Below, piece by piece: positions 48,001-61,600 of a stretch of DNA of 64,000 nucleotides; the first letter of the stretch is position 1, and each line of letters opens with the position of its first letter. Source of the stretch: Rallus limicola (taxonomy: Eukaryota; Chordata; Aves; Gruiformes; Rallidae); assembly GCA_022605955.1 (NCBI GenBank), contig JAKCOZ010000001.1, positions 80,836,520 through 80,900,519 on the forward strand. Direction: 5' to 3'. The notes under the pieces were generated by a model. The model had not been told where the DNA came from, searched no databases, and saw nothing but the letters and a program-made list of their open reading frames with translations. The position numbers and the translations under genes were made by a program.

Positions 48001-50340
48001 AAATCCAAAGGTGTGAATTCTAACCCATCAGCGAGCTGTGTGTGAGAATTCTATACGGTAAAACCTAATTCTGTGCTGAAGAGGAACACTGTGAACTCCT
48101 AGCATAAAATAAAAGATGTTCTGTTCTCTACTGCACTATCTTGAGCCAAACTTGGGATCTGAAAGCCAAGCGAGGTTCTTTCATCACCAGTCATAAAGAT
48201 GCTGTAAGTCAGATTGTCCCCTCAGGCTATATTTTGACAATGTAGTAAATCGAGCTTAGGGAACTTTCTACCAGATCGAGAACTCTGTCACCTCAAAACG
48301 CAGAGCACAGATCCATTATAAATTCATTCTTCTGATGTGGTTTTTAAAACATATTTTTATGTGTTGACTTTTACCAGCAAGCTCCGTGTCTTATTAGATA
48401 TCTTTTGTTCCCCGCTGCTAACGTTAACGCATATAAGGGCTGGCAGAAATGTGATCTCATGCCCTCACATGATCCAGAGGAAATTTTTACTGTGGAGTTA
48501 CCCATTAGTGCAGTCTGTTAATGTCGTTAATGATCAAGCACCGTTGACTCCGTTACTCCCCTGCATTTTGTTGTCTTCCTGTTCTGCCCTTGTTACTCAA
48601 GTCTACACTGGAAGGTGGCACGGGCATCAGGAAGAGCACGATTTGACCTGTGTTCCGAGTGGGATTGGAAGATGTGTTGGATTTTGTACGTGTGTATCGA
48701 TGCTTCCAATTCAGTGAGCTGTGCTGAGAAGGGTGAAAAAAGCGAAGTCTTGTTTCTTGCACAAAGTGCAGCCAGAGTGGTACAGGAAAAGTACATGGGC
48801 AAATTCTTTTTTGCCTAAACTCTGGAGAAACTAGTGAACAAGCAAAGCCTCAGATTTTTGATTTCAGGATGAGTTTGGCCAGTATTAAAATTTGTCTAAA
48901 ATTCTTATTGTTTTCTTCTGCCCTCCTCCCCTTTGCTTTTCTGTGTTGTGTGATGAATGTATCATGCCCAGATTTTGCAATTGTAGCTTTGTGCTTAAAA
49001 GCCACATTGACACAATGAATGTCTTTACTAAATTATATTCCAGGATTCTTCCAGGGAGTTTGTAGTTTGCAAAAACAGGGCTGCTCACAAAATCTGCAAT
49101 TTCAGAAATGTTGTGTACTTGAACCTATAAGATTTCCTTGATCTTGGTGGGCCAAGATGGTTCTCAATCTGATTATCTTGGTCTCCTGGAAAGAGGAATG
49201 CAGGAAGGACTTTGCAGTGAGGTTGTTGATACGGCTATGTTTAAAACCTATTGTTTGCCAGAGTTTTGAGAAGTTTTTGATTTGTTTTTCTTCTCTCTCT
49301 GACCTAATTCATTTTATGGGATATCCCCAGGGACGTAATTTATATGACAAATGAATTACATTAAAAGTTGCTGTCATGGTATGAAACCCCTTGTTTATGG
49401 TAAATTTAATATGTTTCTGTATTCTTTCCCTCTATAATTTGTGATCTACCAGTGGTAGTTTGTTTTCTTTATTTTTCAGAAAATTTTTGGTGTATAGTGA
49501 CTTATTGTCAGTATTACAAATAGAAATGAAAAAGGAAAAGCATTATTATAATTCGGCTGTAGAAAAAGCTTCTGAAGCAGCACTAGCAGGGAGGTAGAGC
49601 TCTTTCCTTTGGCTTTTTCTTCTTTAAAAATACATTTGCATAGAAAAGAGTCAAGTAATAACTAGTATACAAGTCTGCTCACCAGTTCTCAGCTTACTGT
49701 AAAATAAAAAACATTAGCCCTCAGGAAGGGACTTGTAGGAAGGAAAAGGCACGCACCGTTTTCACTGCGGTGTTCAAGTCTGTCCCAGGTGCAGTCTTGG
49801 TATCAACGAAGCTGTTTAACTTTTGGGAGCCCTCAGTTATTCGCGCTGTCTTTTCACATGGCCTTTTTCTTTCTCCTTTTTTTTTATATCCATGCAACCT
49901 ACTGCCTTCAGTGAGGTGATGCACACGTTGAAACATTACCGTGGGCTTCCAAGACTGCATGTGATTTTCTGAAGGATTACAAGAGACACCAGGGATAATT
50001 ACGACTCCTTGTAAAAGCAGTGCGTGCATTACTACCAACCAGAGCAGGAGAAAGTTTGATGTAATTTCAGGCCAAAATACAAGTTTGAAATTTACTTGGA
50101 TTCAAAAATATTACGGTAGCATTGCAGCTTGGTGCTTATTCCTGAGGGCGATAGTGACACTGAGTTTCCTTTTCTATAGAGTATGAAATGCAGAAAAGAG
50201 CTCAAATGGGGATAAAACAAAGTACAGTGCGTCTTTAACAATTTTTGTTTTGATTAGATGGAATAATCCAAGGAAGGGAACTTCTTCTGTAAAAGTGTTC
50301 TAAACATAGCAAAACATCCCAGCATTAGCTCAGCAGAAAG
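42071..50340. other. Long non-coding stretch, no gene seen
   Basis: Eight kilobases with no supported gene. The longest frame is 162 codons (minus, 46327-46815) and is matched by unrelated frames on the plus strand. A possible old-repeat fragment lies at about 45980-46075 (GCAGAGTTAGGCCCATGCAG), too short to call. A short C run occurs at 44701-44708. No CpG clustering. Confidence 0.5.
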
Positions 50341-50515
50341 TCCGAGCCAGTCCTTAAAGTTAAGCTCCTGCTCCGGTGCTGCGCTGACGTGGAGCCTCTG
50401 CGCCCTGGCACCGGGTTGTTGACCGGACGGTGGCCGGGTCCCAGCAACTCACCCACACCCTGAACAGGATTTGAGGAGGATCTTTTATTAACTGCGAGGA
50501 ACCGCCGAGCTGGTA
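50341..50515. promoter_or_regulatory. Small CpG-dense patch
   Basis: Twelve CpGs in 175 bp in otherwise CpG-poor DNA, including GCTGCGCTGACGTGG (a CRE-like TGACGT) and GACCGGACGGTGGCCGGG. Too short for a classical CpG island. The right end, GCCGAGCTG-GTAAATTTG, has a moderate splice-donor look. Could be an enhancer, a minor promoter or a conserved exon. Confidence 0.4.
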
Positions 50516-51479
50516 AATTTGCCTAAGGGGATGATAGAAGGGAAAGGGTGTTGTGCAGGGAACTTATTTTGAAACACTGGATGCACTTTTTTTAGTTTTC
50601 TATTTCGATCCTGTGTTCCCTGCTTTTCTAAAGGACTCCTAAGTCATTTTGGAATTAAATGACTTCAGTAACAGTTTTGTGGCTCTCATAAATATGATGA
50701 AGCCTGACTCTCTGTCTCACTTTTTCTTGTGGTGCTTAACAGTCTCATGGCATTTAAAAAATCTTCCTTCTACGTCAAGACAGCATATTTCTTTAGTTAA
50801 AGATAAGGTTCAGAGGCAAATATAAAATAGTTATTTATGTTAGGTCTGCACTAACTCTGACACTTTTTTTCCCTTTTTGTTAAGACGATAAGTTATTTTC
50901 CTTCCTTTAGATGGATTATAGAGAATGTGGTGCTGTCCCACAGTCCCCAGCTTCAATTTTAAAATGGATCAAGTTCAGGTTCTGACATACTTGGCAGAGT
51001 ACCATCGTTTTTCTACCCCTCCCTCAATCTGGGCCATAATTGTGGATATCCTGTGGACTGCAGCCCAGAGACTGCCAGTACTGGGAGCATACGGAAAGGA
51101 AGAGATGATGGCAATAGCTTTGTAGCTTGACCTGACATTTGCATTGTTTCTCAGTGGCTAAGTGTGATGAGGGGAGCAGAGGGCTTGGCATGAACTGTAA
51201 GGAACTGGTCATGGAGGAGCAGTCTCCCCTACCTGGATCAGATGTTGTTACTATGTGCTGTTTGCACTTAAAAAAAAATAAAAAATACAAATAAGGGGTG
51301 TTTTTAATGCAGAGAAAGCAAGCAAATTAGATAGAGGAAGTCATATGCCAGGTAATTCCACTGCTTACGATGAAGTTGCACTGGGGATAGATATTAACCC
51401 CATAAAATCCCCAGGTCACAGGCAGCCTTATGACAGACCCTGATAGCTTTGTGGAGACAGATTATGTCAAGCCCTCAAA
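50516..51479. other. Non-coding stretch, no gene seen
   Basis: Frames up to 88 codons. Nothing recognised beyond short A/T runs near 51270-51284. Confidence 0.55.
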
Positions 51480-51740
51480 TTTGGAAACATAGCAATTCCT
51501 CTGTAGTAAGATTGCAAATGAACACCCATTCGGAGATTGCCAACATTATCACAGTTTGTCAGGGTGATCTCACAGCCCACAAAGCGCCGTAAGAGATTGC
51601 TTTACAAGTTCTGAAAGATTAGAGTGTTGAAGTATGTGACACCGGAATGATGCTTTGATGCCTGGCTTTGTCAGTCAGCCAGACAAATAAATAATATCTA
51701 GTGTTTTTATTAGCTTAAAGCATAACAGGTAATGGAAATG
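51480..51740. promoter_or_regulatory. Candidate conserved non-coding element
   Basis: High-complexity sequence without repeat signature, including ACCCATTCGGAGATTGCCAA, GCGCCGTAAGAGATTGC and an AT-rich right part with AAATAAATAATATC. Enhancer-like texture; not tested. Confidence 0.25.
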
Positions 51741-54700
51741 TATAGGGAAATGCTTTTTTCTCGCAGCTACTCATGAGCACAGGAATGTAGGCTAAAGGAA
51801 AATGTGATGTGCTAACATCAACCCTTGGAGCAGGTGGTTGTATACCTGTGTGGGTCAGTAGCTGCAGCACAGTACTTACTGCTACTTTAGCAGGTAGTAG
51901 TTCAAAGCATTAGCATTACTGCATGGCTAAATGAAAGGGCAAAAATAATTTGGCAGTCTTGGGTCTTGGTTGTCTAGTGAAGCATGAAAACAGACATTCC
52001 AGTAAATTAAGGATGGAGTTTTGGCTAGCAAGGAGCAAAGGGCCTGGACTGCAGAAACCATGGGTGGGTCTCTTGGCTTGGGAGAGAGAGCAACGCAGGT
52101 GTGCAGTTAGGAAGTGGCATGGAAATCAACAGTAGAAGAGTGTAATATCCAGCATTTCTTCCCTGGCAGGAATCATGGAAACAGTTTTGGGTAGTACGAC
52201 ATGCTCAGAGTTTTGTTATGAGTTTCAGGTATTTAAAAGATCAATGTGAGAATAATCTGCAAGCATGAAAGTGACGTGCAGGACTTTCCGTAATGGCTGA
52301 GCTTTATACGGCGCCTTTTTCCAGATTCCTTCGACATTCAGCCCACATTTCCAGAAAGCATGTGTGGTCTGAAAACCATTTGTGGAGCCTCAGATGAGAG
52401 CCATTCACATTGGTAAAGAGTTCCAAACAGGACAAATTCAGCAGTCTTTGAGCTTTGATAGAATAGTGTTATTTTTTGTTGTATTTACCAGATTTCCACT
52501 GAATATTAGCTACAGATCTAAGGTCAACTTTTAGACTTTAAACTTTGTGTAGCAGAAGGTCTAGGATGCAAATTTGTTGCACTCCTTCATTCTTACAGAG
52601 AGGTTCAATTGTAGAAATGTAGGACCAGGTGCAAACTTCTGAATCTCTGATACGCCTGTAGTTGGAAAACTGCCATCTGCAGTTCTTACCTACCTTAACA
52701 CCAAATCAGAATTTGTCCTTGACCTTGGAGAGCTTTTGCCCCTATTTATCCATCCTTACGAGCAGCAGAGGATTCACGGGTACCCAAATATTAGTTAATG
52801 ATTGCTTACGCAAACCTGGAGACGCTTGGATGAAAGACCCTGTGTAAGGGCATAGAATTAATATGACTATTATTAACTGAATGCCTAAACCTAGACAATG
52901 TATTTGCACATGTAAGTAATTATGATGCACTTCAAGGCATTCTGTTTGTAATGCTTTGTAATGCTTTGCTCTCCATTTCCTACAAATCAAATTACTGAGG
53001 GATAGATTTGATTTCCACATCATTTTGAAAATATTTTCTTTTTCTTTTTTTAATTTCCTTTGTATTAATTTTTTCAAAGTTCAAAACACAACCAACTGTG
53101 ACTAAATGCATAAAACCAAACAAAAAACCCCTAAAGTATAACAAAATTAAAGACAGCCTAAGATGATATGCAGCAAACAATGTAAATCATACCTAACAAA
53201 CATGGTTGTAATAATATACCTTATCCATGTCTGATCCACTAATAACAAATACTTATTCAGAGAACAAATAACTCATTCTTCTTCTTAGAGAGAGAGAGAG
53301 AGAGGCGAGCCCCAAATTCAAATTATATCTTCCAGTCTAAACAAATATGAAAAACCTGCCAAATCTTCTTATAGAAATCCCAACAATCTTGTATTTTCAT
53401 TGTATCTTTTGGGAATAATGAGATGGGGAGGCAGGGGGAAAAAGGCCAGTCTTTACCCAGAACGTGTGGCCTGATACTGTAGCTTTTCCCAGAGAAGTCC
53501 TTGCTCCCTTCTGTTGACAGGTTCTATTGTGGGTACTGGATTCAGACCTAACCCTGAAGGCACAGCCTGGGGTTGTTTTTAATAATTAGGGATTTTTCCC
53601 CTCCCTCATGAGAAGTTTCTTCAGAAGTGTAGGTTTGACAAGCAAAGAACAAGTGATAGCTCTGGTCAGTTTATAGGGACTGCTACAGGAATAAAGAACA
53701 TTACTAGAAATTAATGAATGCTTTCCCCTCTGCATCATGTCAAAGTAGGTTTTTGCCATCTTCCTGTTTCCTTCCTGGTTACAGAAACGATTGCTGTTTG
53801 CTTAACAGAATGGCATCATCCTCCCGCTCCTGCACTTGCGGGTGTATCTCCGTCTTCCTGAGGTCCCAGCACCCTTCAGCACATGTCACTGCAGCACCCT
53901 GTAGCACAGGAACCGAGGTCCATGCTGGGGGTATGGTTCAGCACTTGAACTGCTGGTGGGCTGGCCCAGAGCTGAACCTGGGACACTTCCAGTTCCTCTT
54001 TCCAGATTAGGACAGTCTCTGCTGAGATCTGGAGTCTTGTGTTTGCCTGTCTCTCAGCTTGGCCACATAGTTGTTTATACAGTCTTGGATTTTAACCTCC
54101 TTGGATCTGTAGGTTCTGTTCATTTAGTCAGAGTGGAGATGGTGTCTCTGCTAGGGCCCTGCGTGGTTTCTCATTTGTGTCTGCTTTTTTAAATCCTCAC
54201 GGGGAAGACTGTGCGTGAATGGGATCTGTTTAAGGAGGCTGCATTCATTTCCAGTAGGTGAGTCTCCTGTTGCACTGTGGTAACATGGACCAGTTAAAGT
54301 TGGATTTCTTCTGTAAGGACTTAATTCTGTTACTTGTGCTGGCAGAAGACTATACAACAGTGGTATAGTCCATGTGGATGTGTTGGAGAGCTGAGGTGAG
54401 GCATTAACGTACAAGACCTCCTCTACAGCACAGCCCAAACAGCATATTGTCCCCAGAGGGTGGCAATAGCAGATGTTTGTGAATGGCAAGACCAAGCCTG
54501 CGATGTGATCAGGAAAGTAATTCTCAGCAGAAATTTCGCCTCATTGTGCTAAAGGGAAGTGAAGCACCATTTATTGATACTACTGAAGAGTTTTACACTC
54601 CGCTGTGTTACGGCTAGAGGAGTGAAACAGTTTCCACTTCACACGTTGTCAGTGGAGCCACCGATTACAGGGAATTTGCTCATGCACAATGCCTTCACGC

Positions 54701-57700
54701 CAGGGAAAGTAAACTTCTAGAATTCCTAGCACAGTCATCAAACTCTCCGCATGCACATCTGATCTGTGCAACCGTTTCCTGGGTTATGGTTCTAGTATGA
54801 ATACAGGGACACATCACTGCTTCCCATAATCTTGCCAGTGGACAGCAAGGCATAGAAAATCTCAGGAAGGCAAGGAAACAAACACACAGATGTTCTCCAT
54901 CCCTCTCTCTCTGTGCAGTCCCCATGTATCAAAAAATACGGATATGATGATACATTGTATGTCAGGGGAAAAAACCAGACTACACCCCATGCAGCCATCA
55001 CACCTTGAAAAGAGACATAAAATGGTAAGTCAATATGAATACACAGCTCCTAACAGCCTAATAGAATAGATCACACCGCAGCCAGGTACATCTGTTCTCA
55101 GCACTAACCATTATCATTAGCTTAAAACACTTAAAATCGCTGAACTTCCTCAGGTCTGGGGACAGATTATACCAAGAAGAATCTGCTAAATAGATTTAGC
55201 AATGTAGCAAGCAGGGACCTTGACTACATTAAAGCGATACATTTTGTGTCTCAAAGGCTGTAGGCTGTTTCCAGAGGAACCGTCTGAATGAAGAATGACA
55301 CTAACACCGGGTAGCAATTTCTTTATCACTCTTTAAAGACGGAGCTTGAAACCCTTGGACAAACAGTTGTGCCAAACTGGAAAACAGTTTGTTTGCGAAA
55401 AATCAGGCTTGCCCCACGTGGCAAGCCATCCGCTATCCTGTAGCACGTGCACTTGTCAGGCTTTTGCATAATATGCAGAGACCTAACAGTGGCTGGACTT
55501 CAGACTGTATGGGCAACAAAAAAGAATCACGTCCCTCTGATGTAGGAAAAAGAGCCAGGGAAACAGAAGAAACGGCGAGTTTCCCTTTGCCTCTCTTATC
55601 TTCCCAGCCTGGTATCTTAACTGCTGTGACACACAGAGACCTTCCAAGTCGGTCAAGTCGTGAAAGCTTCAGAGAAGGTTTCAGAAGCAAACAAACAGAA
55701 AAGCAGATGGATATGCACACAGCAGTGACTGCTGAGGTGGCACGCTGCTGCTTGTTTAAGACGTCCTCTGAAGGAGCTGATGAGGAAAGTGTGTGACTGA
55801 TTCGGTGGGAATAGAAGTGCCTGGCTCTTCGAGAGAAGTGGAAGTGGAGATAGGGCAAAATGACCATGATAGAAATAAATGTGTGCAATCCTATTTCTGA
55901 TGAGGAAAAATGTCTGAAAGATGCAGAAGCAGCTGCATGGTTAGCTGAGAACAGGTCCAAGGAAATAGGTGTGAAGGTTTAGCTTATATGCTCATACTTA
56001 TTGTCAGCATAATAAAGGAAATTATTTCAACTTTATGAATGACCACGAAGGACAAATACCCCTGCCAGAACTTCAGTATGTGGTTCCATATATCTTCACC
56101 CAGGCTTGGGCTACTTCAAGAACACTCCAGCTCTTAAGAGAAAAAAGCAATAGTGGGTATGCATGGAAGGCCATCCCCTTTTTTTTTAATTGAGCTTGCT
56201 CTTGTATCTTCAACAGAGGGCTGAGATCCCATACTTCCACAGCATCACCTTTTCCGTATCTCCCCCAACCCTGCCTTGTGCCCCAGATTAAGAGGTGTTA
56301 AGCCTGAACCAGTCATGTGGAGCTCTGTATTCCCCCACAGCTGAGCAGGCTGGCCAGCCTGGGAACCTACTTCAGTGTTGTGACAGGGTGAAGCCTTTAC
56401 CCGTGGTTTGGTACACTGTTTTTTGCCATGTCTGAATTGCCACATCGTAACCTTCCCTTGCAACGTCCTGGGAATGATTCTTGGTGAGGGAGCTTCTGCA
56501 GAGGAGGCTTTCAAGGTGGGTTTTTTTTCAAGGAATTATCTTCTAACAGAAGGAGTTTGAAGAGTCTTCAGTTTTCATGGCAATGTGAGCACTTCTGTGG
56601 AAAGATCACCTACATAAATAAGCAAGATTGCAACTAAACTCCTGTCCATTCCCAGCAAGTTCAGCATTATCCTTGTGCAGGACCCGCCTTAATGCTGTAC
56701 AATGGCAGCAACACAGAGCTTCTGTATTCTTGGTTTTATCTTCTGTCTGTCAGTTCTCTGAAATTTTTGAATAGCATTTCTTCCACTTACTCCTCCCCAA
56801 ATCCTGTAAGTCCGTAGTGAAATTAAAAAAGAAGTTTGTGTCAAAGGCACTCGATCTGTAATTTAGACATCCTCGTGGAGTGAAAGATAGTTCTCACAAA
56901 GACTTTTGGAGCACCATACTCTAACCTCTCCTGTATTATCTCATCCTAATGGACAGTGCCTTTACTTTTGAGATGCATTGCTTTTCTGCTGGAGTACAAT
57001 ACAGTGAAGCTAGGCTTGAAAACTTCAAGGACTTAAAATACTCTGCCTAGCAGAGAACACTGGATTGTGCATACTTGGGAGCACAGGTCACTGTGAAAAT
57101 ACTGGGCATCCATACCACTTCCTCATATATGTTAAATCAAATCCTTGCCTTCAAAATACCCATATAACCTGCACAAAATATATGGGGGTCCCCAGAAAAC
57201 TGCTGTCGACAACCTTACTGCTCTGGCACAATCAGAGTCTCTGTGCTAAAGGACAATCTGTAATTTTCTTGGGAGGCAGTGTGAGCCCGTGCAGTTAATT
57301 CCCAGAGGAACTAGTGGTTAGCATATACCTCACCACTCTCTGCTTCCCATGGGAAGTGTATTTCTTTCATCATGTCTTCTTAAATATAAACACAGGGCAT
57401 CAAACACATAAAAAAGCCCCTACCAAAACAGGAAACCATATTGCACCCGCTTCTGTCTCTGGAGAAAGGAAGGAATAATTTATGGTAGGTATGTCGGATG
57501 GCATACTCAAAGCAATATCCGGATGATGCTCCAGCAGCACGACAGTGGTCAGGGAACCAGAACCTGAGTGGGATGGGTGGATGCTGTGGACCCTGGCAGG
57601 AGGAAGGGGTAGCTGGTGGCAAGAAATAACACACAGCGTAGGCCTGTTCATTCAGCCCCAGGATGGCGATAGGTGGGACATCGTCTTTGTAAGAAAAAAC

Positions 57701-57849
57701 AACTAATAAAGTTGCCAAGAACAGATATTTTATAATCTGTGCTAAATCTCTGCTGGAAAACATGAACAGCAATGAAACTGAGAAGACACTAAAAGAAATT
57801 CGGGGCAAAGTGCCAGACGCCCAGACGGAAGCAGAATGTGGACCAAAAA
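51741..57849. other. Long non-coding stretch, no gene seen
   Basis: Frames of up to 175 codons (minus, 55433-55960) overlap an unrelated 135-codon frame on the plus strand (55389-55796); neither has a recognisable domain. An (AG)9 run lies at 53287-53304. The part 55090-55380 is repeat-free and could be conserved. Confidence 0.5.
53287..53304. repeat. (AG)9 dinucleotide microsatellite
   Basis: Nine uninterrupted AG units. Confidence 0.95.
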
Positions 57850-58130
57850 GCTTGCGACAATTGGGTAATTATGGTTTATGAATTTCAGCTTTAATCTGTA
57901 GTTCAGTGAGTCCTGATTAAATATCTGTTAAACACAATTAAAGTTTGTTTTTGTATTTCACCGTCTTGATCAGAATAATTAGAGACTGCGTGTTTCATGT
58001 CAAAAGTAGCAAGAGGAATTTTAGTGAATGAACATCGTTTTTAAAAGCCATTTGTAGCACCAGCTGTTGGCATTATTTTATATTTTAGTGTTATCAGCAT
58101 AAAGACGGGTCCTTTCAATGCTGAATGCTT
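57850..58130. promoter_or_regulatory. Candidate conserved non-coding element
   Basis: AT-rich, repeat-free, with several homeodomain-like motifs in short space (GGGTAATTATGG at 57865, CAGAATAATTAGAG at 57972). It borders a CpG-elevated segment on the right. Pattern recognition only. Confidence 0.3.
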
Positions 58131-58670
58131 TCCAGCGGGGCTAAGATTCTGGGGAAGGCGTGATACAGTAGGAACGGTGCCTGGCCATGGGGCTACGCAG
58201 ACAGCCCCGGCTGGGCCTCTCGAGCTACAACGTTAGACTGTGCACTTAAGCGGTGGAGGGCGAGAAGTGTGTGAGCAGGTCATGTAGCACCCAGCCTGTG
58301 CTTCTCTGCCAAAGATGTTTTAGATAGCGAGTGCGATGAGTGATAGGAAGGATCATTGGAAAGGGCACGTATCTGATGAGCTGAATTTGGATTCTCTCTT
58401 CGCGGTGATTTATCAGAAGCTCCGGGTGTCCCAAGGGTTAGGTGTTAGAGTGTTAGCCCAGAATGATAATTGTGGTAGCATTGCGAGTGCTCTTGGGAAG
58501 GAACCCTTAAACTGTGCTGGCGGTGCCTTAGCAAAAGGCAACAGGCTGCAGCGATGGCCCCGTGCAGATACGGGAAAGGATGAGTATGCACGTGCCAGCT
58601 GCCGCAAGGACTGAGTGCCTGCGCCTCCATTAGCAGCAGTTTCATTTAGGCGAGGAGAGGGGATAAGGTC
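58131..58670. other. CpG-elevated segment
   Basis: By eye a little over twenty CpGs are spread across about 540 bp, clearly above the background but sparser than in the island at 24.4-25.0 kb. It contains CTTCGCGGTGATT, GCCCCGTGCAGATACGGG and CACGTG. Open frames of 92 codons on the plus strand (58336-58614) and 64-66 on the minus strand are not recognisable. Confidence 0.4.
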
Positions 58671-61600
58671 TTCTAAGTCGTTCCTCTGCAGAATAGGAAA
58701 TAAACAGTGTCATGGGGGAAAAGCAGGATGTTTTGAAAGAAAGGAATGGCACACGGAGACGCGGCTTCCCCAGATGCAGCTTTATTGGTTTTTTTTTCCC
58801 AGAACCTGAAATGTATTTGAATGTCACCTGAACGTAGTTAGGTTGAATAAATAAATCCTGTGGGGGGTATGTGCATGTATATGGCTGACCTGGTTTTAGC
58901 CTTCATCTGTCTCTTTATACCAGCGAAGATGAATCTTCAGTCACACTTAGTGGTGCCTGAGGAGGGGGAATAAATCTCAAATATCGTAAGCTAAAAATTG
59001 AAAATGCCTACTAAAGAGACTTGAAAGGCAGTGCCAGTTTCTCCTCTTGAGTAAGTGTTTTACTGCTCTGTGTTTACTTCAAACAAGATTGTTCCTTTGG
59101 CCTTGCCAGATTCAGCCTCTTTGCTGAGTGTGGAAAGGGGGAATACCAGTATCATCTGCGGGGGAGCCCAAGGCTTCAAGCACAGGACTGAGATCACAGT
59201 CCTACAGAGGAGCCATCCATTACTAGCAGCTCTCAGTCACTACTTGCCATGTGGAAGGTCTATGTGGCTCATTATCATCTTGCAGAACCACTTCATTTGC
59301 TGGCAGCTTAATGATTCAGTAAGAGAGCTGTGCAATAAGCACAACTCGAAACTCAAGAAAGGTATTAGCCTATATATAGGGGGGGTTCTTCCATTTTTTT
59401 GCAAACTCTGGTCAGTTTTTTGTACTGTTTCACCTACCTTTCCAACTGAGAAGGGAAAAATAGTGCCAGAGAAAGCAGAATTTCTAAATTAGCCTTCCAA
59501 GAAAACTATAGATCTATTAATTCCTAAGTGAAATCAAGGTTAATGGTGAAAGAGTTGAACAGAACTTAAAAATCAAAGATACTTTGGAAGACAACATCAA
59601 AGGCATATCAAAATATGGTGGTCTTTTTATAAGCTGCAAGCCCTGAAGAGATGGTGCCCCTAATAGAGCTGAGGGAGAAAGGATCAAAGCGGTGATCACA
59701 TGAGTCTTTAAAGTAGAAAGAATATCTGGAGCGAATCTATGAAGAGACAGGGTTTGGATGAAACTTTCATAACACTGGGATCGTTTATCAAGTCTTGAAG
59801 CCCGGGTACAGTACAAATGATCAGATTTCACCCGGGAAGGAGGGAAATGATGTCTGATCCAGAATAGGAAAACTATTACAAAGTCTTGTCTGTGTGTGGA
59901 ATAACAATATCCGTGTTTAAATGTGCGTATATTTACATATATATATATATAAACGAACAGATACATTTTAAAATGTATGGTTTATGAATTCTAGACATGT
60001 CCCACTCTATTCCAGAGGACTATATTCCGGTGAAACAAAAGAGATTGGTGGTATTTGGTTGAGAGTAAGAGGGGGTTTTTCTTCATAAAGTTAGGACTAC
60101 CGGAGAAATGGAGTTAGGACTTCTCTGTTAACTTCTGTTGCATTTCCAAATTACTCTAATTTTCCCTCGGAACCAGCTGCTTACATATATCTCATCAAAT
60201 GGTTGAGCTTGTCCAAATCCACTACCCTTATGCCTGAGAGAAATAAAATCAGGATAGTCTGTAGGTCTCTTAATGCGAGTTCCTTTATACAGGGGTAGAG
60301 ATGGAAATGGATATACTTACTTACAATTCAGTGTGTGTCAGCCCTTCACAATGTGTATACAAGCCCAGTGAAAAAGAGGAGCTATTTCTTCTTTTGGCAG
60401 AGGTATACGTAGTTCTTCCACAGAGTTTTATACTATGCCTGAGGGTCATTTCTCTTTTAAAGAAGCACCGACAGCTGTGATGAATGACGTTACCTGGGAA
60501 GAGGGAATATCTAGATGTTTAAACAGATCAAGTTTCTTCTTTTAGAAGAGTAAACATTAGGTCACAAATCAGACCCTTCTACTTTCATGGACAATCAGGA
60601 TCAATTCTACACTACTTAAATGTGAACTGGAAAGTCTTAAGCATAGCTGCATGCTGACATTAACAGAGGAGGGTAGTTTATAACCTGTGTCCGTTGTCGC
60701 AGCTATCCCTTTACATGAAGTCATGGATGAGCGCCATGTGCCCATGTTGAGTTGCCTTCTTGTCAGCAGGCAAGATTGCCCGTCCATCACTATTATCTAC
60801 AACGAGGCTCATTACCTGCCAGCCAGTAAACATCTCACTCTCACCATCTGCAGTGAATTACAAAGTGACTGGAAAAGTCAGGATCAGTTTGCCTTGCAGA
60901 ATGATTGTCAAGTTCATTTTCATCTTTGGAGGCCCTTTGGAAATGGAAAACATGGTGACTGGGATGGGAAAAAGGATGATGTCCATTACCCTCAGGCGTA
61001 CAAGTTGACTGACACTGTTCTTACATACCTTCCATTTTACCAAGTGCAGGTGCCTTGAAATTTTCACAGCATGTAGGTGAAATAATTTCTTTTATTCTTG
61101 ACTGGCTATATCATTTCTGATACGTAGTAGTGCCATTTTCACATGAGTGGACAATGTGTCATCTCATTCAGGAAGGATTTTTTAAATGAAAATATTAATT
61201 GAACTCCATACAAAGGCATCTCCCATTGACAGAGTTGATGTCCAGCCCATCAGTGATCCATTTAGGAGGGAGGATAGGGTATTACAGTAATTTTTTGCCG
61301 TTAGCATGATGCCAGTCAGTGGGGGTTTTGTTAAAGCTACCAGGTAGCTTCACAGTGATTGTAAACCTTAACATCACCGCGTGGGCATACAGCGAATCCT
61401 GAGCACCTTGCTTTAGGGAAGACAGAATCTCTTCTCTGTATCTTTTAAGGGAAAAAAAAAAGAAGAGGGGCAAAGCAGAAATGTGTCGATATATTCCTGG
61501 TAAAAGGGTCTGTCACTAATGTATAGATAGATCAGATGTCCTGCTGTTAGTGGTAGGAAGGCAGACAGGCAGAGAAAGGGGAGCGTTGGCAAACAAAGGT

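Noticed and set aside
55389..55960. Overlapping 135-codon (plus) and 175-codon (minus) frames
   Set aside because: Frames open on opposite strands over the same DNA with no recognised protein are best explained by local composition.
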